From Rhodanobacter sp. (GTDB lineage Bacteria > Pseudomonadota > Gammaproteobacteria > Xanthomonadales > Rhodanobacteraceae), in the NCBI GenBank assembly GCA_024711345.1, contig JANJTA010000030.1, forward strand, positions 1-39,393: a DNA stretch of 39,393 nt. The letters are read 5' to 3'. Position 1 is the first letter of the stretch, and the number at the start of each line of letters is the position of its first letter. Below, in pieces: positions 16,825-25,715 of this stretch. The translations under genes and the position numbers were made by a program. Under the pieces are notes generated by a model. The model did no database searches. It had not been told where the DNA came from and worked only from the letters and a program-made list of their open reading frames with translations.

Positions 16825-18018
16825 TCAGATCACCACCAGGTCGGCATGCAGCGCGCCGGCCTGCTTCAATGCCTGCAGGATTGAGATCAGATCGCTCGGC
16901 GTGGCGCCGACCTGGTTCACCGCGCGCACGATGGTGTCCAGGCTGACGCCCGGACCGAACTTGAACATGTGCGCGCCCTCTTCGCTGACCTGCACGCTGC
17001 TGCTGGGCACGATCGCGGTCTGTCCCCGGCTGAACGGTGCCGGCTGGCTGACTTGCGCCTGCTCGCCGATGGTGACCTGGATCGCGCCGTGCGCCACCGC
17101 GGCGGCGCTGACCCGCACGTCCGAGCCGATCACCACGGTGCCGGTGCGCGAGTTCACCACGATCCGCGCGGGCGCGTCGCCCGGCTGCACGTCAATGTTC
17201 TGGATCGCGCCCAGCCATGCCACCTTCTGCGCCGGGTCCTGCGGCCCGCGCACGCTGACCGAGCCGCCGTCGAGCGGCTGCGCGGTGCCGGCGCCATAAG
17301 CGAGGTTGATCGCGGTGGCGATGCGCGTGGCGGTAGTGAAGTCGGCGGTGTTGAGGTTCAGCATCAGGTCGCCGCCGCCGCTGAACGACGAGGGCACCGT
17401 GCGCTCCACCGAGGCGCCGTTGGGGATGCGCCCGCTGGCGGAGATGTTCACCTGCACGCTGGAACCGCTCTTGCCCTGCGCGCTGACGCCACCGACCACC
17501 ACGCTGCCCTGCGCCACCGCGTAGACGTTGCCGTCGGCACCGCGCAGCGGCGCCATCAGCAACTGGCCGCCGCGGATGCTCTTGGCGTTGCCGATCGAGG
17601 CGACGGTGACGTCGATGGTCTGGCCCGGCTTGGCGAACGGCGGCAGGTCGGCGGTGACCATCACCGCGGCGGCGTTCTTCAGCTGCGGCCGCGCGCTGGC
17701 CGGCACGGTGATGCCGAACTGCTGCAGCATGTTCTCCAGGCTCTGGGTGGTGAACGGCGCCTGCGTGGTCTGGTCGCCGGAACCGTCCAGGCCCACCACC
17801 AGCCCATAGCCGATCAGCTGGTTGCTGCGCACGCCGGCCACCTGCACCAGGTCGCGGATCTTGTCGGCGTGGGCGGGGGCGATGGCCAGCATCCCCAGGA
17901 CAAGCGCAAACACCTGCAGGAGCCCGCTCGCGGGCGATGCCTTTGTCTTTGCCGAATCCCGGGACAAGAGCATCGCCCGCCAGCGGGCTCCTACAAGGAG
18001 TTGTGGCGACGGGTTCAT
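16825..18018 (-). CDS. flgI: FlgI, flagellar P-ring protein with repeat-derived N-terminal extension
   Basis: The P ring surrounds the rod in the peptidoglycan layer. From [26 protein letters not shown] onward this is standard FlgI, ending [51 protein letters not shown]. The ATG at 18018 shares a base with the flgH stop (TGATG). The 397-residue precursor is about 30 residues longer than usual because residues 9-35 ([11 protein letters not shown]... to ...ASPASGLLQ) are encoded by a paired palindromic repeat read in frame. The hydrophobic core follows ([13 protein letters not shown]), with probable cleavage after AHA at residue 51. All positive charges before the core come from the repeat. Initiation at Met16 would give a more normal 36-residue signal. 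Confidence 0.95.
   Translation of the reverse strand: MNPSPQLLVGARWRAMLLSRDSAKTKASPASGLLQVFALVLGMLAIAPAHADKIRDLVQVAGVRSNQLIGYGLVVGLDGSGDQTTQAPFTTQSLENMLQQFGITVPASARPQLKNAAAVMVTADLPPFAKPGQTIDVTVASIGNAKSIRGGQLLMAPLRGADGNVYAVAQGSVVVGGVSAQGKSGSSVQVNISASGRIPNGASVERTVPSSFSGGGDLMLNLNTADFTTATRIATAINLAYGAGTAQPLDGGSVSVRGPQDPAQKVAWLGAIQNIDVQPGDAPARIVVNSRTGTVVIGSDVRVSAAAVAHGAIQVTIGEQAQVSQPAPFSRGQTAIVPSSSVQVSEEGAHMFKFGPGVSLDTIVRAVNQVGATPSDLISILQALKQAGALHADLVVI
17914..17996. repeat. REP-like paired palindrome inside the 5' end of flgI
   Basis: Two inverted copies of the unit seen between fliH and fliI: GCAGGAGCCCGCTCGCGGGCGATGC at 17916-17940 and the reverse of GTAGGAGCCCGCTGGCGGGCGATGC at about 17971-17995, with a 30-base centre containing CGAATCCCGGG. 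The centre shares CGAATCCC with the other element, so the whole pair belongs to one family. On the flgI strand it is free of stop codons and in frame. Confidence 0.85.
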
Positions 18019-18701
18019 CAGAACGGCATCCACTTCGAGTTGAAGAAGCGCGACAGCCAGCCGCGCGTGTTCGCGTCGGCCAGCGTGCCGCGGCCGGTGT
18101 AGCTGATCCGCGCGTCGGCGACGCGGGTGGACGGCACCACGTTGTCCTGGCCGATGTCCTGCGGGCGCACGATGCCCGCGATGCGCACCAGCTCCTGGCC
18201 CTGGTTGATGGTCAGCCACTTCTCGCCGCGCACCAGCAGGTTGCCGTTGGACAGGCGCTGCGCCACGGTGACGGTGATCTGCCCGACCAGCTGGTTGCTC
18301 TGCGTGCTGGAGCCGGCGCCGTCGAAGCTGCGCTCGCCGTCCAGCCCGATGTTCGCCAGCTTGCCGCCGATCGACAGGTTCTGGCCGAGCACGGTGGGCG
18401 AGGCGATGTTGGCCTTGTCGGTCTTGCTGGTGCTGGTGGTGGCCTTCTTGCTGGCCTGGGTGCTTTCCACCAGCGCCACGGTGAGGATGTCGCCGACGCG
18501 GTGCGCGCGCGGGTCGGCGAACAGTTCCATGTTCTGCTGGTCGTGATAGATCGAGCCGTCGGCCTGCGCCGGCGCGATCTGCTGCGCGGGCGGCGGCGTC
18601 GGCGCCCATTCGGCATCGTCGCGCGCGCGCGGGCCGCTGGCGCAGCCGGCCAGCAGGGCCAGCGCGCACAACGCGAGCGGAAAACGGCAGCGGTTCGGCA
18701 T
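18018..18701 (-). CDS. flgH: FlgH, flagellar L-ring lipoprotein
   Basis: A 227-residue outer-membrane lipoprotein forming the L ring. The signal peptide ends in a lipobox (LALLAGC, Cys near residue 20); typical motifs follow: [27 protein letters not shown] and [30 protein letters not shown]. The start at 18701 is the only ATG that gives a signal peptide. It lies 11 bases after flgG and overlaps flgI by one base. Confidence 0.96.
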   Translation of the reverse strand: MPNRCRFPLALCALALLAGCASGPRARDDAEWAPTPPPAQQIAPAQADGSIYHDQQNMELFADPRAHRVGDILTVALVESTQASKKATTSTSKTDKANIASPTVLGQNLSIGGKLANIGLDGERSFDGAGSSTQSNQLVGQITVTVAQRLSNGNLLVRGEKWLTINQGQELVRIAGIVRPQDIGQDNVVPSTRVADARISYTGRGTLADANTRGWLSRFFNSKWMPF

Positions 18702-18712
18702 CACATCGTCAC

Positions 18713-19498
18713 TCAGGTCTTGTTGGTGAGGAACTGCAGCATCGAGTCGGCGGCGGACACCGCCTTGGAGTTCATCTCGTAGGTGCGCTGGGTCTCGATC
18801 ATGTCGACCATCTGCTCCACCACGTTGACGTTGGAGGACTCCAGCGCGCCCTGCGCCAGCGTGCCCAGGCCGTTCAGACCGGGCTGGCCGATCTGCGGCG
18901 AACCGCTGGAGGCGGTTTCGAGATACAGGTTGTCGCCGTTCGGCTGCAGGCCGGCCGGGTTGATGAAGTCGGCCAGCTGCACGGTGCCGATCTGCTGCGT
19001 CGCGGCCTGGCCCGGCACGCTCACGCTGATGGTGCCGTCGCTGCCGATGGTGATGCTCTGCGCGTTGGCCGGCACGCTGATGGCCGGGTCCAGCGCGTAG
19101 CCGTTGGCGGTGACGATCTGCCCGTTCTGGTCCATGTGCAGCGAGCCGTCGCGGGTGTAGGCGATGCTGCCGTCGGGCGTGGTCACCTGCAGGAAACCGC
19201 GGCCCTGCACGGCCAGGTCCAGCGAATTGCCGGTCTGCTCGATGTTGCCCTGGGTGAACAGCTTCTCGCTGCCGGCCACGCGCACGCCGGTGCCCAGCAT
19301 CAGGCCGGACGGCGCCTGGGTCTGCTCGGTGGTCTGCCCGCCGGGCTGGCGCAGGTTCTGGTAGACCAGGTCCTGGAACGAGGCGCGCGCGCTCTTGTAG
19401 CCGGTGGTATTCGCGTTGGCGAGGTTGTTCGAGATCACGTCCATGCGCGTCTGCTGCGCATCGAGACCGGTCTTGGCTACCCACAGGGATGAGAACAT
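18713..19498 (-). CDS. flgG: FlgG, distal rod protein
   Basis: A 261-residue rod protein matching the FlgG length exactly. It has the rod N-terminal motif ([29 protein letters not shown]), the [15 protein letters not shown] core and the C-terminal helix [34 protein letters not shown]. The 49-base gap after flgF holds GGAG before the start. Confidence 0.97.
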   Translation of the reverse strand: MFSSLWVAKTGLDAQQTRMDVISNNLANANTTGYKSARASFQDLVYQNLRQPGGQTTEQTQAPSGLMLGTGVRVAGSEKLFTQGNIEQTGNSLDLAVQGRGFLQVTTPDGSIAYTRDGSLHMDQNGQIVTANGYALDPAISVPANAQSITIGSDGTISVSVPGQAATQQIGTVQLADFINPAGLQPNGDNLYLETASSGSPQIGQPGLNGLGTLAQGALESSNVNVVEQMVDMIETQRTYEMNSKAVSAADSMLQFLTNKT

Positions 19499-19547
19499 GT
19501 CGAAGGACTCCGAATGGACGTCTGGATGTCTGGATGAATGCGGACGG

Positions 19548-20288
19548 TCAGGCCATCTGCAGCAATCGCGAGGCCGACTGCGCGTTTTCGTCGGCGCTGT
19601 GGATGGCGCGGATCTGCAGCTCGTACTGACGCGACAGCTGGATCATCTGCACCAGCGTCTGCGCCGGGTTGACGTTGCTGGACTCGAGCACGCCGGACTT
19701 CAGCGTCACCGCGGGGTCGGCATCCGCCGTGGCGCCGCCGGTCAGGTGCATCAGCCCGTCGCTGCCCAGCGCGAGCTGCTCGGGGGCCGGGTTGACCAGC
19801 TTGATGCGGCCGACCGCGGCGATCGTCTCCGGTCCCTGCCCCATCGGCACCACCGAGACGGTGCCGTCGGCGCCGATGTTGACGTGCGCGCTCTGCGGCA
19901 CGCTGATCGGGCCGCCGTCGCCCAGCACCAGGTTGCCGCGCGCGTCGGTGAGCAGGCCGTCGGGGGTCAGCCGCAACTCGCCGGCACGGGTATAGCCCTC
20001 GCTGCCGTCGGCGCCCTGCACCGCGATCCAGCCCGGGCCCTGCACCGCCACGTCCAGCTCGCGACCGGTCTCGATCTGGCCGCCCTCGCGCAGGTCCACG
20101 CCCAGCCCCTGCGCCACGCCATTGATCCGCGTGGGCAGGCCGGGGCCCTGCACCGCCAGCGGCTGGAACGCCGACAGCTGCGCCTTGAAGCCGACCGTGT
20201 CGGCGTTGGCCAGGTTGTGCGCCACTTCCGACTGCCCGCGCATCATCTGCGTGGCGCCGGTCATGGCGACGTAAAGCGATCTGTCCAT
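19548..20288 (-). CDS. flgF: FlgF, proximal rod protein
   Basis: A 246-residue rod protein. It starts [37 protein letters not shown] and ends with [41 protein letters not shown], both typical of FlgF. Order between flgE and flgG is standard. Confidence 0.96.
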   Translation of the reverse strand: MDRSLYVAMTGATQMMRGQSEVAHNLANADTVGFKAQLSAFQPLAVQGPGLPTRINGVAQGLGVDLREGGQIETGRELDVAVQGPGWIAVQGADGSEGYTRAGELRLTPDGLLTDARGNLVLGDGGPISVPQSAHVNIGADGTVSVVPMGQGPETIAAVGRIKLVNPAPEQLALGSDGLMHLTGGATADADPAVTLKSGVLESSNVNPAQTLVQMIQLSRQYELQIRAIHSADENAQSASRLLQMA

Positions 20289-20366
20289 GTGGATTCCCGG
20301 GTGTGGCGCGTGGAGAACGAGGGAGAGGGACGATGCGGCGACCCGCCTTCCCTATTCCCCATGCCC

Positions 20367-21590
20367 TCAATTGCGGATGTTGATGATGGTCTGGGTCAGC
20401 TGGTTGTCGGTGGAGATCACCTGCGCGTTGGCCTGGTAGTTGCGCTGCGCCTTGATCATGTTGACCAGCTGCGCGGTGAGGTCGGCGGTGTTGGAGGCCT
20501 CCAGCGCACCGGCCTGCACGCTGCCGAAAGTGCCGTTGCCGGCGGCGCCCATCACCGGCGCGCCGGAATCGAAGGAAGCGGCCCAGTTGGTGTTGTCCAG
20601 CTGGCGCAGGCCCTGCTCGTTGGAAAACTTCGCCAGCGCCAGCTGGCCGAGTGCGGTGGTCTGGCCGTTGGAATACTTGGCCTGCACCACGCCCTCGCGG
20701 GACACGTCGATGCTGGACAGGATGCCGGTGGGGTAGCCGTCCTGGTTGATCGCGCTGGCCGCATAGGCGTTGCCGAACTGGGTGGCCTTGCTCATGTCCA
20801 GGGTCAGCTGCATCGGATCGGCGCCAGGGCTGACCGACACCGCCGGGAAGCTCAGCAGGCCGGTCGCCGGCGTCACCAGCGCGCCGCTCGAGTTGAAGGT
20901 GAGCTGCTGCGAGGCGCCGGTGGAACCGCCGTCGATGTACAGGCTGGCGTTCCACACGTTGGCCGCCGGGTCCTTGACGAAATACACCACGCCGCTGTGG
21001 ATGGCGCCGAGCGAGTCGTAGGCGGTGAACGGCGTGGCCTGGTTGTAGCTCGACGGGTCGTTGAGCGGGTCGAACGCGGTGGCCGGCGGCGTGGCGTCCG
21101 ACGGCAGGTTCAGCGACATCTGCACGGTGCCGGTGGCCTTGGCCGCGTTCTGCGCGGTGAACAGCTGCAGGTCGGTCAGCGTGCTGGTATCGAAGCTGCC
21201 GCCGGCCACCGGCGGGAACACCTGCAGGCGCTGGCCGCTGGCGTTCATCACGTAGCCGTTCTGGTCCTTCTGGAACGCGCCGGCGCGGGTGTAGGAAAAG
21301 CCCTTGCCGTCGCGCACGGTAAAGAAGCCGTCGCCGCTGATGGCGAAGTCCAGGCTGTTGTTGGTGGTCTCCACGCTGCCGGCGGTGAACTGCTGCGCCA
21401 CGTTGGTCAACCGCACGCCGCTGCCGGTCTGGCTGGAGCTGAGGTTGGGGCCGGCCGCGTTGAACAGCTCGGCGAACTGCGTGCGCGAGCCCTTGAAACC
21501 GGTGGTGGCCGTGTTGGCGATGTTGTTGGCGGTGACCTCCAGATCCTTCGAGGCCGCGTTGAGACCGCTCAAGGCAATGTTGAAAGGCAT
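20367..21590 (-). CDS. flgE: FlgE, flagellar hook protein
   Basis: A 407-residue subunit of the universal joint. The N-terminus (MPFNIALSGLNAASKDLEVTANNIANTATTGFKGSRTQFAELF) and C-terminus (EASNTADLTAQLVNMIKAQRNYQANAQVISTDNQLTQTIINIRN) are diagnostic. Hook subunits need FlgD as a cap, encoded just upstream, 37 bases away. Confidence 0.97.
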   Translation of the reverse strand: MPFNIALSGLNAASKDLEVTANNIANTATTGFKGSRTQFAELFNAAGPNLSSSQTGSGVRLTNVAQQFTAGSVETTNNSLDFAISGDGFFTVRDGKGFSYTRAGAFQKDQNGYVMNASGQRLQVFPPVAGGSFDTSTLTDLQLFTAQNAAKATGTVQMSLNLPSDATPPATAFDPLNDPSSYNQATPFTAYDSLGAIHSGVVYFVKDPAANVWNASLYIDGGSTGASQQLTFNSSGALVTPATGLLSFPAVSVSPGADPMQLTLDMSKATQFGNAYAASAINQDGYPTGILSSIDVSREGVVQAKYSNGQTTALGQLALAKFSNEQGLRQLDNTNWAASFDSGAPVMGAAGNGTFGSVQAGALEASNTADLTAQLVNMIKAQRNYQANAQVISTDNQLTQTIINIRN

Positions 21591-21627
21591 CGGATAATTC
21601 CTCTGTGCTCGAAGCCCCGCGGGGCCG

Positions 21628-22275
21628 TCAGTTGATCTGTGCGACCTGGCTCAGCAGGGCGCCGCCAAAACCGTCCACGTCCAGATAGGTGCCGTCGCCG
21701 CCGGTCATGCCCACGCCGGTGACCTTGCCGCTCACGTAGGTGGCCACGGCGGTGTCGCCGGCCTGCGCCGCCAGGCCGTAGGTGCCGGCCGGCTGCGTGG
21801 CGCCGCTGTCGTCGCGGCCGTCCCAGTGGAAGCGCAGCAGGCCCGCCGGCGGCGTGCCCAGGTCGATCGTGCGCAGCACGTTGCCGTGCGCGTCGCTGAG
21901 CTTCACCAGCACGCGGCCGCCGCCGTCGGGCACGTTCACCGCGCCGTCCAGGCCATCGGCCCGCAGCGTGCCGGCCGCGGACGGCACCACCACGCTGCGC
22001 CCCACCAGGTTGCTGGCCTGCAGGATCTGGTTGCCCTGCAGCGAGGCGCTCAGGCCGTCGAACGACTTCTGCAGTGCCTGCGTCGCCGAGACCTCGCTGA
22101 TCTGCGCCAGCTGGCTGAGCATCTGCGAGGAATCCATCGGCTTGGTCGGGTCCTGGTTGCGCATCTGCTGGGTCAGCAGGCTCAGGAAGTCGGCCTGGCT
22201 CAGAGTCTGCTCCTTGCCCACGCTGGCCGCCTGGCCCGCGCTGGCGCCCACGTTGGAAACATTCATGCCGCTCAT
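21628..22275 (-). CDS. flgD: FlgD, hook cap / hook assembly protein
   Basis: A 215-residue scaffold that caps the growing hook. The N-terminal segment LSQADFLSLLTQQMRNQDPTKPMDSSQMLSQLAQISEV is the FlgD signature; the C-terminal part has the FlgD Ig-like and Tudor-like strands (GLLRFHWDGRDDSGATQPAGTYGLAAQA). GAGG lies 8 bases before the ATG. An ATG three codons later is possible. Confidence 0.96.
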   Translation of the reverse strand: MSGMNVSNVGASAGQAASVGKEQTLSQADFLSLLTQQMRNQDPTKPMDSSQMLSQLAQISEVSATQALQKSFDGLSASLQGNQILQASNLVGRSVVVPSAAGTLRADGLDGAVNVPDGGGRVLVKLSDAHGNVLRTIDLGTPPAGLLRFHWDGRDDSGATQPAGTYGLAAQAGDTAVATYVSGKVTGVGMTGGDGTYLDVDGFGGALLSQVAQIN

Positions 22276-22300
22276 GCCGCGTGCCTCATGGGTTGCCGCC

Positions 22301-22717
22301 TCACTTGCCGAGATCCAGCGTCTTCTGCATCAGCTGGCGGGTGGAATTCATCACCTCGACGTTGTTCTGGTACGAACGCGAGGCGGAGATCATGTTGACC
22401 AGCTCGTCCACCGGGTTGACGTTGCTGCCGTAGACGTAACCGTCGGCGTCGGCCAGCGGGTTGCCGGGTTCGTAGCGGCTGGGGATCGCCGCCTGGCTCT
22501 CGGTGACGCCGAGCACCTGCACGCCTTCGCCCGGCGCGTCGGCGCCGTCCAGTTGGTTTTTCACCGTGGCGAACAACGGCTCGCGCGCGCGGTAGGCCGC
22601 TTGCGGCGTGGTCGCCACGCTGTCGGCGTTGGCGAGGTTGCTGGCGACCGTGTTCAGGCGCAGCGACTGCGCCGCCATGCCGGAACCGGCCACGTTGAAG
22701 ATCGAGAACAGCGACAT
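22301..22717 (-). CDS. flgC: FlgC, proximal rod protein
   Basis: A 138-residue rod protein starting MSLFSIFNVAGSGMAAQSLRLNTVASNLANADSV and ending NPVDELVNMISASRSYQNNVEVMNSTRQLMQKTLDLGK. The ATG shares one base with the flgB stop (TGATG), so translation is coupled; the same frame runs on upstream inside flgB but does not belong to this gene. Confidence 0.96.
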   Translation of the reverse strand: MSLFSIFNVAGSGMAAQSLRLNTVASNLANADSVATTPQAAYRAREPLFATVKNQLDGADAPGEGVQVLGVTESQAAIPSRYEPGNPLADADGYVYGSNVNPVDELVNMISASRSYQNNVEVMNSTRQLMQKTLDLGK

Positions 22718-23121
22718 CAGCCCTGGCCTCCGTTGATGGCCATGCGCAGCATGCGGATCTGCGCGGTGATGAACGACAGGCTGGCCTGGTAGTGCACGCC
22801 GTTGGCGGCGAACGCGGCCTGCTCGGCCTGCGCGTCGACGGTGTTGCCGTCCATGCTGGGTTGGGTCGGCACGCGGTACGCCAGGGCGCCGTCCGCCGCC
22901 GGCCCGGCGCTGCCGATCTGGCCGGCGGTGGTGGTCTGCAGCGGCAGTTCGCCCTGACTGCCGCCGGCGTCTGCCAGCGCCTTGCGGAAGTCGACGTCGC
23001 GGGCCAGGTAGCCGGGCGTGTCGGCGTTGGCCAGGTTGTTGGCCAGCACCTCGGTACGGCGCTGCCACAGGTCCAGGGCCCGGGTGTGAATGCCGAACAG
23101 GTTGTCAGGGGTCAGGCTCAT
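22717..23121 (-). CDS. flgB: FlgB, proximal rod protein
   Basis: A 134-residue rod protein with the signature LWQRRTEVLANNLANADTPGYLARDVDF. I start at 23121 (MSLTPDNLFGIHTRALDL) rather than an ATG at 23175 because GGAG lies 7 bases before it and because the upstream ATG overlaps the sigma-54 promoter. It is the first gene of the flgB to flgJ operon. Confidence 0.95.
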   Translation of the reverse strand: MSLTPDNLFGIHTRALDLWQRRTEVLANNLANADTPGYLARDVDFRKALADAGGSQGELPLQTTTAGQIGSAGPAADGALAYRVPTQPSMDGNTVDAQAEQAAFAANGVHYQASLSFITAQIRMLRMAINGGQG

Positions 23122-23158
23122 CGCGTCGCTCCGCGTGCAGTTGCCGCACGGAGCCGGA

Positions 23159-23175
23159 GGCAAATTGCATGCCAC
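23159..23175 (-). promoter_or_regulatory. Sigma-54 promoter of the flgB operon
   Basis: The minus strand reads TGGCATG-CAAT-TTGCC with GG (23173-23172) and GC (23161-23160) 10 bases apart. Agreement with TGGCACG-N4-TTGCA is strong. The start would fall near 23148, about 27 bases before flgB. Confidence 0.8.
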
Positions 23176-23289
23176 CCCGGGGAAAGCCTTGCTGGTGCTG
23201 GGCTGGCGAGGCCATGCCGCGAACGCCGCGCGGGCGTCGCCAGCGAAAAGACGGATTGTTGACGCTGCCCGGCGCGAGCTGCGCCGCAG

Positions 23290-24228
23290 TCAGCCCGCCG
23301 GCGCTGGCGCGGGCTCCGGCAACAGCTCCAGCACCGCCTGCGCCAACAGGTCCGGCTGATACTTGGCGACGAAGCGGTCGGCCTTGACCTCCTTCACCAT
23401 CGCCTCGTTGAAGAGGCCGCTGAGCGAGCTGTGCAGCACCACCTTGAGCTGGCGCAAGCCCGGCGTCTCGCGGATCGCACGCGTCAGCGCGTAACCGTCC
23501 AGGCGCGGCATCTCGATGTCCGACACCACCAGCCGGACGCCGTCGGCCGGGTCGCCCGCGGCGAGTTCCTGCAGGCGCTCGAGCGCTTCGCGACCGTCCG
23601 TCGCCACCACGCACTCGATGTTCATCTGCTTGAACAGGCCGACCAGCCGGCGGCGCGCGATCAGCGAATCGTCCACCACCATCACCCGTCGCGGCGACAA
23701 CGCGCGGGTATCGGCGGCGCGCTGCATCTGCATGGACAGCTCGGCCGGCGCGGCGTCGATGCTGGCCAGCACGTGCTCCACGTCGACCACCGCCATCAGC
23801 GCGCCGTCGATGCGGGTGACCGCGTTGACCCGCGCGCCGAAGCCCAGGTTGCTCGGCGGCGCCACCAGCGTTTCGCCCGGACATTGCACCATGCGCTGCA
23901 GGTCCGCGACCAGGAAGCCCTGCACCGAGCGGCTGAACTCGGTCACCATCAGGTGCGCCGAGGCCACGTCGCGCAGCGGCGCGTAGCCGAGCGCGGCGGC
24001 CAGGTCGATCACCGGGATGGTCTGTCCGCGATAGTCGCAGCTGCCGGCAAGCAAGGCGTGCACGCCCGGCATGCGCTCCAGCGGCGGACGGCGCAGCACC
24101 TCGCGCACCTTGAACACGTTGATGCCGAACAGCTGCTCGTCGCCCAGCCGGAACAGCAGCATGGCCACCCGGTTGTGCCCGGCCAGCCGGGTGTGCTGCT
24201 CCACCTTTTCCAGCAACGTGCCGCCCAT
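23290..24228 (-). CDS. cheV: CheV, CheW-receiver chemotaxis coupling protein
   Basis: A 312-residue protein. Residues about 20-165 form a CheW-like coupling domain ([40 protein letters not shown]). Residues about 180-305 form a receiver domain with the acidic pair in VMVVDDS, the phospho-acceptor Asp in [16 protein letters not shown] and the Lys in DRFVAKYQP. CheV links receptors to CheA and can act as a phosphate sink. The ATG has GAGGAGA upstream, and a sigma-28 promoter lies in the divergent region shared with the chemoreceptor gene. Confidence 0.95.
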   Translation of the reverse strand: MGGTLLEKVEQHTRLAGHNRVAMLLFRLGDEQLFGINVFKVREVLRRPPLERMPGVHALLAGSCDYRGQTIPVIDLAAALGYAPLRDVASAHLMVTEFSRSVQGFLVADLQRMVQCPGETLVAPPSNLGFGARVNAVTRIDGALMAVVDVEHVLASIDAAPAELSMQMQRAADTRALSPRRVMVVDDSLIARRRLVGLFKQMNIECVVATDGREALERLQELAAGDPADGVRLVVSDIEMPRLDGYALTRAIRETPGLRQLKVVLHSSLSGLFNEAMVKEVKADRFVAKYQPDLLAQAVLELLPEPAPAPAG

Positions 24229-24273
24229 GCGCTCTCCTCGGGTGCGCTGCCGCCACGGCGGCCGTACGCGAGG

Positions 24274-24300
24274 CTATCGGCCACGACGCAACGGGCTTGA
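24274..24300 (-). promoter_or_regulatory. Sigma-28 (FliA) promoter of cheV
   Basis: The minus strand reads TCAAGCCC, 11 bases, GCCGATAG. The downstream box matches consensus in 7 of 8 bases. Transcription would begin near 24267, about 39 bases before the cheV ATG. Confidence 0.78.
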
Positions 24301-24322
24301 GCATCGCGTTGCGCCACTGCAC

Positions 24323-24339
24323 TGGCATGCGACTTGCTT
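24323..24339 (+). promoter_or_regulatory. Sigma-54 promoter of the chemoreceptor-flgA unit
   Basis: The plus strand reads TGGCATG-CGAC-TTGCTT with GG and GC 10 bases apart, a near-perfect sigma-54 site and almost the same first block as at flgB. It lies 72 bases upstream of the ATG and two bases before a sigma-28 site facing the same way. Confidence 0.78.
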
Positions 24340-24341
24340 CC

Positions 24342-24368
24342 TCAAGTTCCGCAGCTTCCTGTCGATGC
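24342..24368 (+). promoter_or_regulatory. Sigma-28 (FliA) promoter of the chemoreceptor-flgA unit
   Basis: The plus strand reads TCAAGTTC, 11 bases, GTCGATGC. The upstream box is nearly identical to that of fliC, and the downstream box shares GTCGA with it. The leader would be about 37 bases. Confidence 0.75.
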
Positions 24369-24410
24369 AGCGGTTGCACTCCTGCCACAACCCAAGGTGA
24401 CCTCCGCCCC

Positions 24411-25715
24411 ATGAGCCTGACCTGGACCACGCACCTTACTGCCTTGGTGGAGGCCGCCGCCGCGGGCGACGACGCACAGGTCGCCGCGCTGCGACGGCGG
24501 TACCCGCGGGCGGCGCAAGTGCTGGCGCCGCTGCTGGCTCGCGTCGCCACCCGGCCGCCCGCCTCGGTGGCGCTGCAGACGGTGGAGCAGCAGAGCCTGG
24601 TGCTCGGCGCGGTGCAGCAGCTGTCGCGCGAGCAGGCGGCGTTGGCCAAAGCCGCCGGCGAGGGCCGCGGCAGCGTCGATCGTTTGACGGATGGCAGCGC
24701 CGGTATCTCGACGGCGCTGCAGCAGATCGGCACCGAGCTCGACCAGGCGGCCCAGGCCGGGCAGGCCGGCGAGCGCAGCGTCAGCGAGCTCGATGGCCAG
24801 TTGCGCCTGCTGCGCAGCGCGCTGTCGGCGATGAACCGCAACCAGAGCAAGCTGGCCGAACAGGTGGCGCAGATCCGCCAGCTGATCGGCGTGGTGCAGG
24901 AGATCGCGCACCAGACCAACCTGGTGGCGCTGAACGCGGCGATCGAGGCGGCGCGTGCCGGCGAGGCCGGCCGCGGCTTTGCCGTGGTCGCCGACGAGGT
25001 CAAGCAGCTGGCGGAAAAAACCACGCTCGCCACCACCGAAATCGAGACCGTCACCGGCTCGATCGGCGATTTCTCGCTGCAGCTGGACGGCGACGTGCAG
25101 CACGGCCTGCAGCAACTGGAACGCGCGCAGGCCGGCATCGGCCAGTCCGGCGCCACCCTGCGCGACGGAAGCGAGGCGGTGCAGGCCGCCAGCGCACGCA
25201 TCCACAAGCTGCAGCAGAACCACGACGTGCAGCATGCGCGCGCCACCGCGGCGCAAGCGGCGCTCGGCGCGCTGCAACGGCGCGGCAACGAGGCGCAGCG
25301 CCAGTCCGATTCACTGCGTCGCGCCGCCCTGCTGGCGCACCGGCTGGGGCTGGACTGGCTGGAAGGCGAAAGCGGCCGCGACCCGGCCAGCCTCAGCCTG
25401 ACCTTGCGCGAGGCGTCGCTGAACCTGCGCCAGGCGGCCGAGCTGGCCCTGCTGGAACCGGGCGCGCTGGATCGGCGCTGGTTCGATACCCATGCGATCA
25501 ACCGCAGCGCCGACCGGCTCGGCGCGCTGTACCAGGGCCACCCGGCGAGTGCCGGCCTGATCGACAGCGGCAGCCGCCTGTGCGAACAGGGCAACCGCTT
25601 CGTCACCCTGCTCTGCGACGGCCAGCCCGAACAGGCCGCCACGCTGTCGCAGCAGATGGAGTCCGACCGCGAAGCGCTGCTCGGACAACTCGGCGCCTTG
25701 CTGGCGGACGCATGA
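24411..25715 (+). CDS. Soluble methyl-accepting-chemotaxis-type signalling protein with unrecognised C-terminal helical domain
   Basis: A 434-residue protein without signal peptide or membrane segment. The receptor hairpin tip is canonical at about residues 157-206 ([27 protein letters not shown]...[18 protein letters not shown]), so it should bind CheA and CheW or CheV. Long Gln/Ala/Glu-rich helices flank it, but no obvious methylation helices are seen. Residues about 300-434 form a helical domain I do not recognise ([37 protein letters not shown]); it lacks a clear zinc-binding CZB pattern. The frame is open from 24297, but the ATG at 24411 follows AAGGTGA and sits after both promoters. The stop overlaps the flgA start (ATGA). 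Confidence 0.88.
   Translation: MSLTWTTHLTALVEAAAAGDDAQVAALRRRYPRAAQVLAPLLARVATRPPASVALQTVEQQSLVLGAVQQLSREQAALAKAAGEGRGSVDRLTDGSAGISTALQQIGTELDQAAQAGQAGERSVSELDGQLRLLRSALSAMNRNQSKLAEQVAQIRQLIGVVQEIAHQTNLVALNAAIEAARAGEAGRGFAVVADEVKQLAEKTTLATTEIETVTGSIGDFSLQLDGDVQHGLQQLERAQAGIGQSGATLRDGSEAVQAASARIHKLQQNHDVQHARATAAQAALGALQRRGNEAQRQSDSLRRAALLAHRLGLDWLEGESGRDPASLSLTLREASLNLRQAAELALLEPGALDRRWFDTHAINRSADRLGALYQGHPASAGLIDSGSRLCEQGNRFVTLLCDGQPEQAATLSQQMESDREALLGQLGALLADA

Noticed and set aside
16825..18669. FlgI as a 614-residue protein
   Set aside because: The extra upstream part is flgH read in another frame. The ATG at 18018 sits on the flgH stop and is followed by a signal peptide.
19404..21635. 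Long plus-strand frames (over 670 codons) opposite flgE-flgF, flgK, fliD and fliG-fliH
   Set aside because: Composition (Arg, His, Gln, Val runs) and position opposite conserved genes mark them as antisense shadows caused by GC-rich third codon positions.
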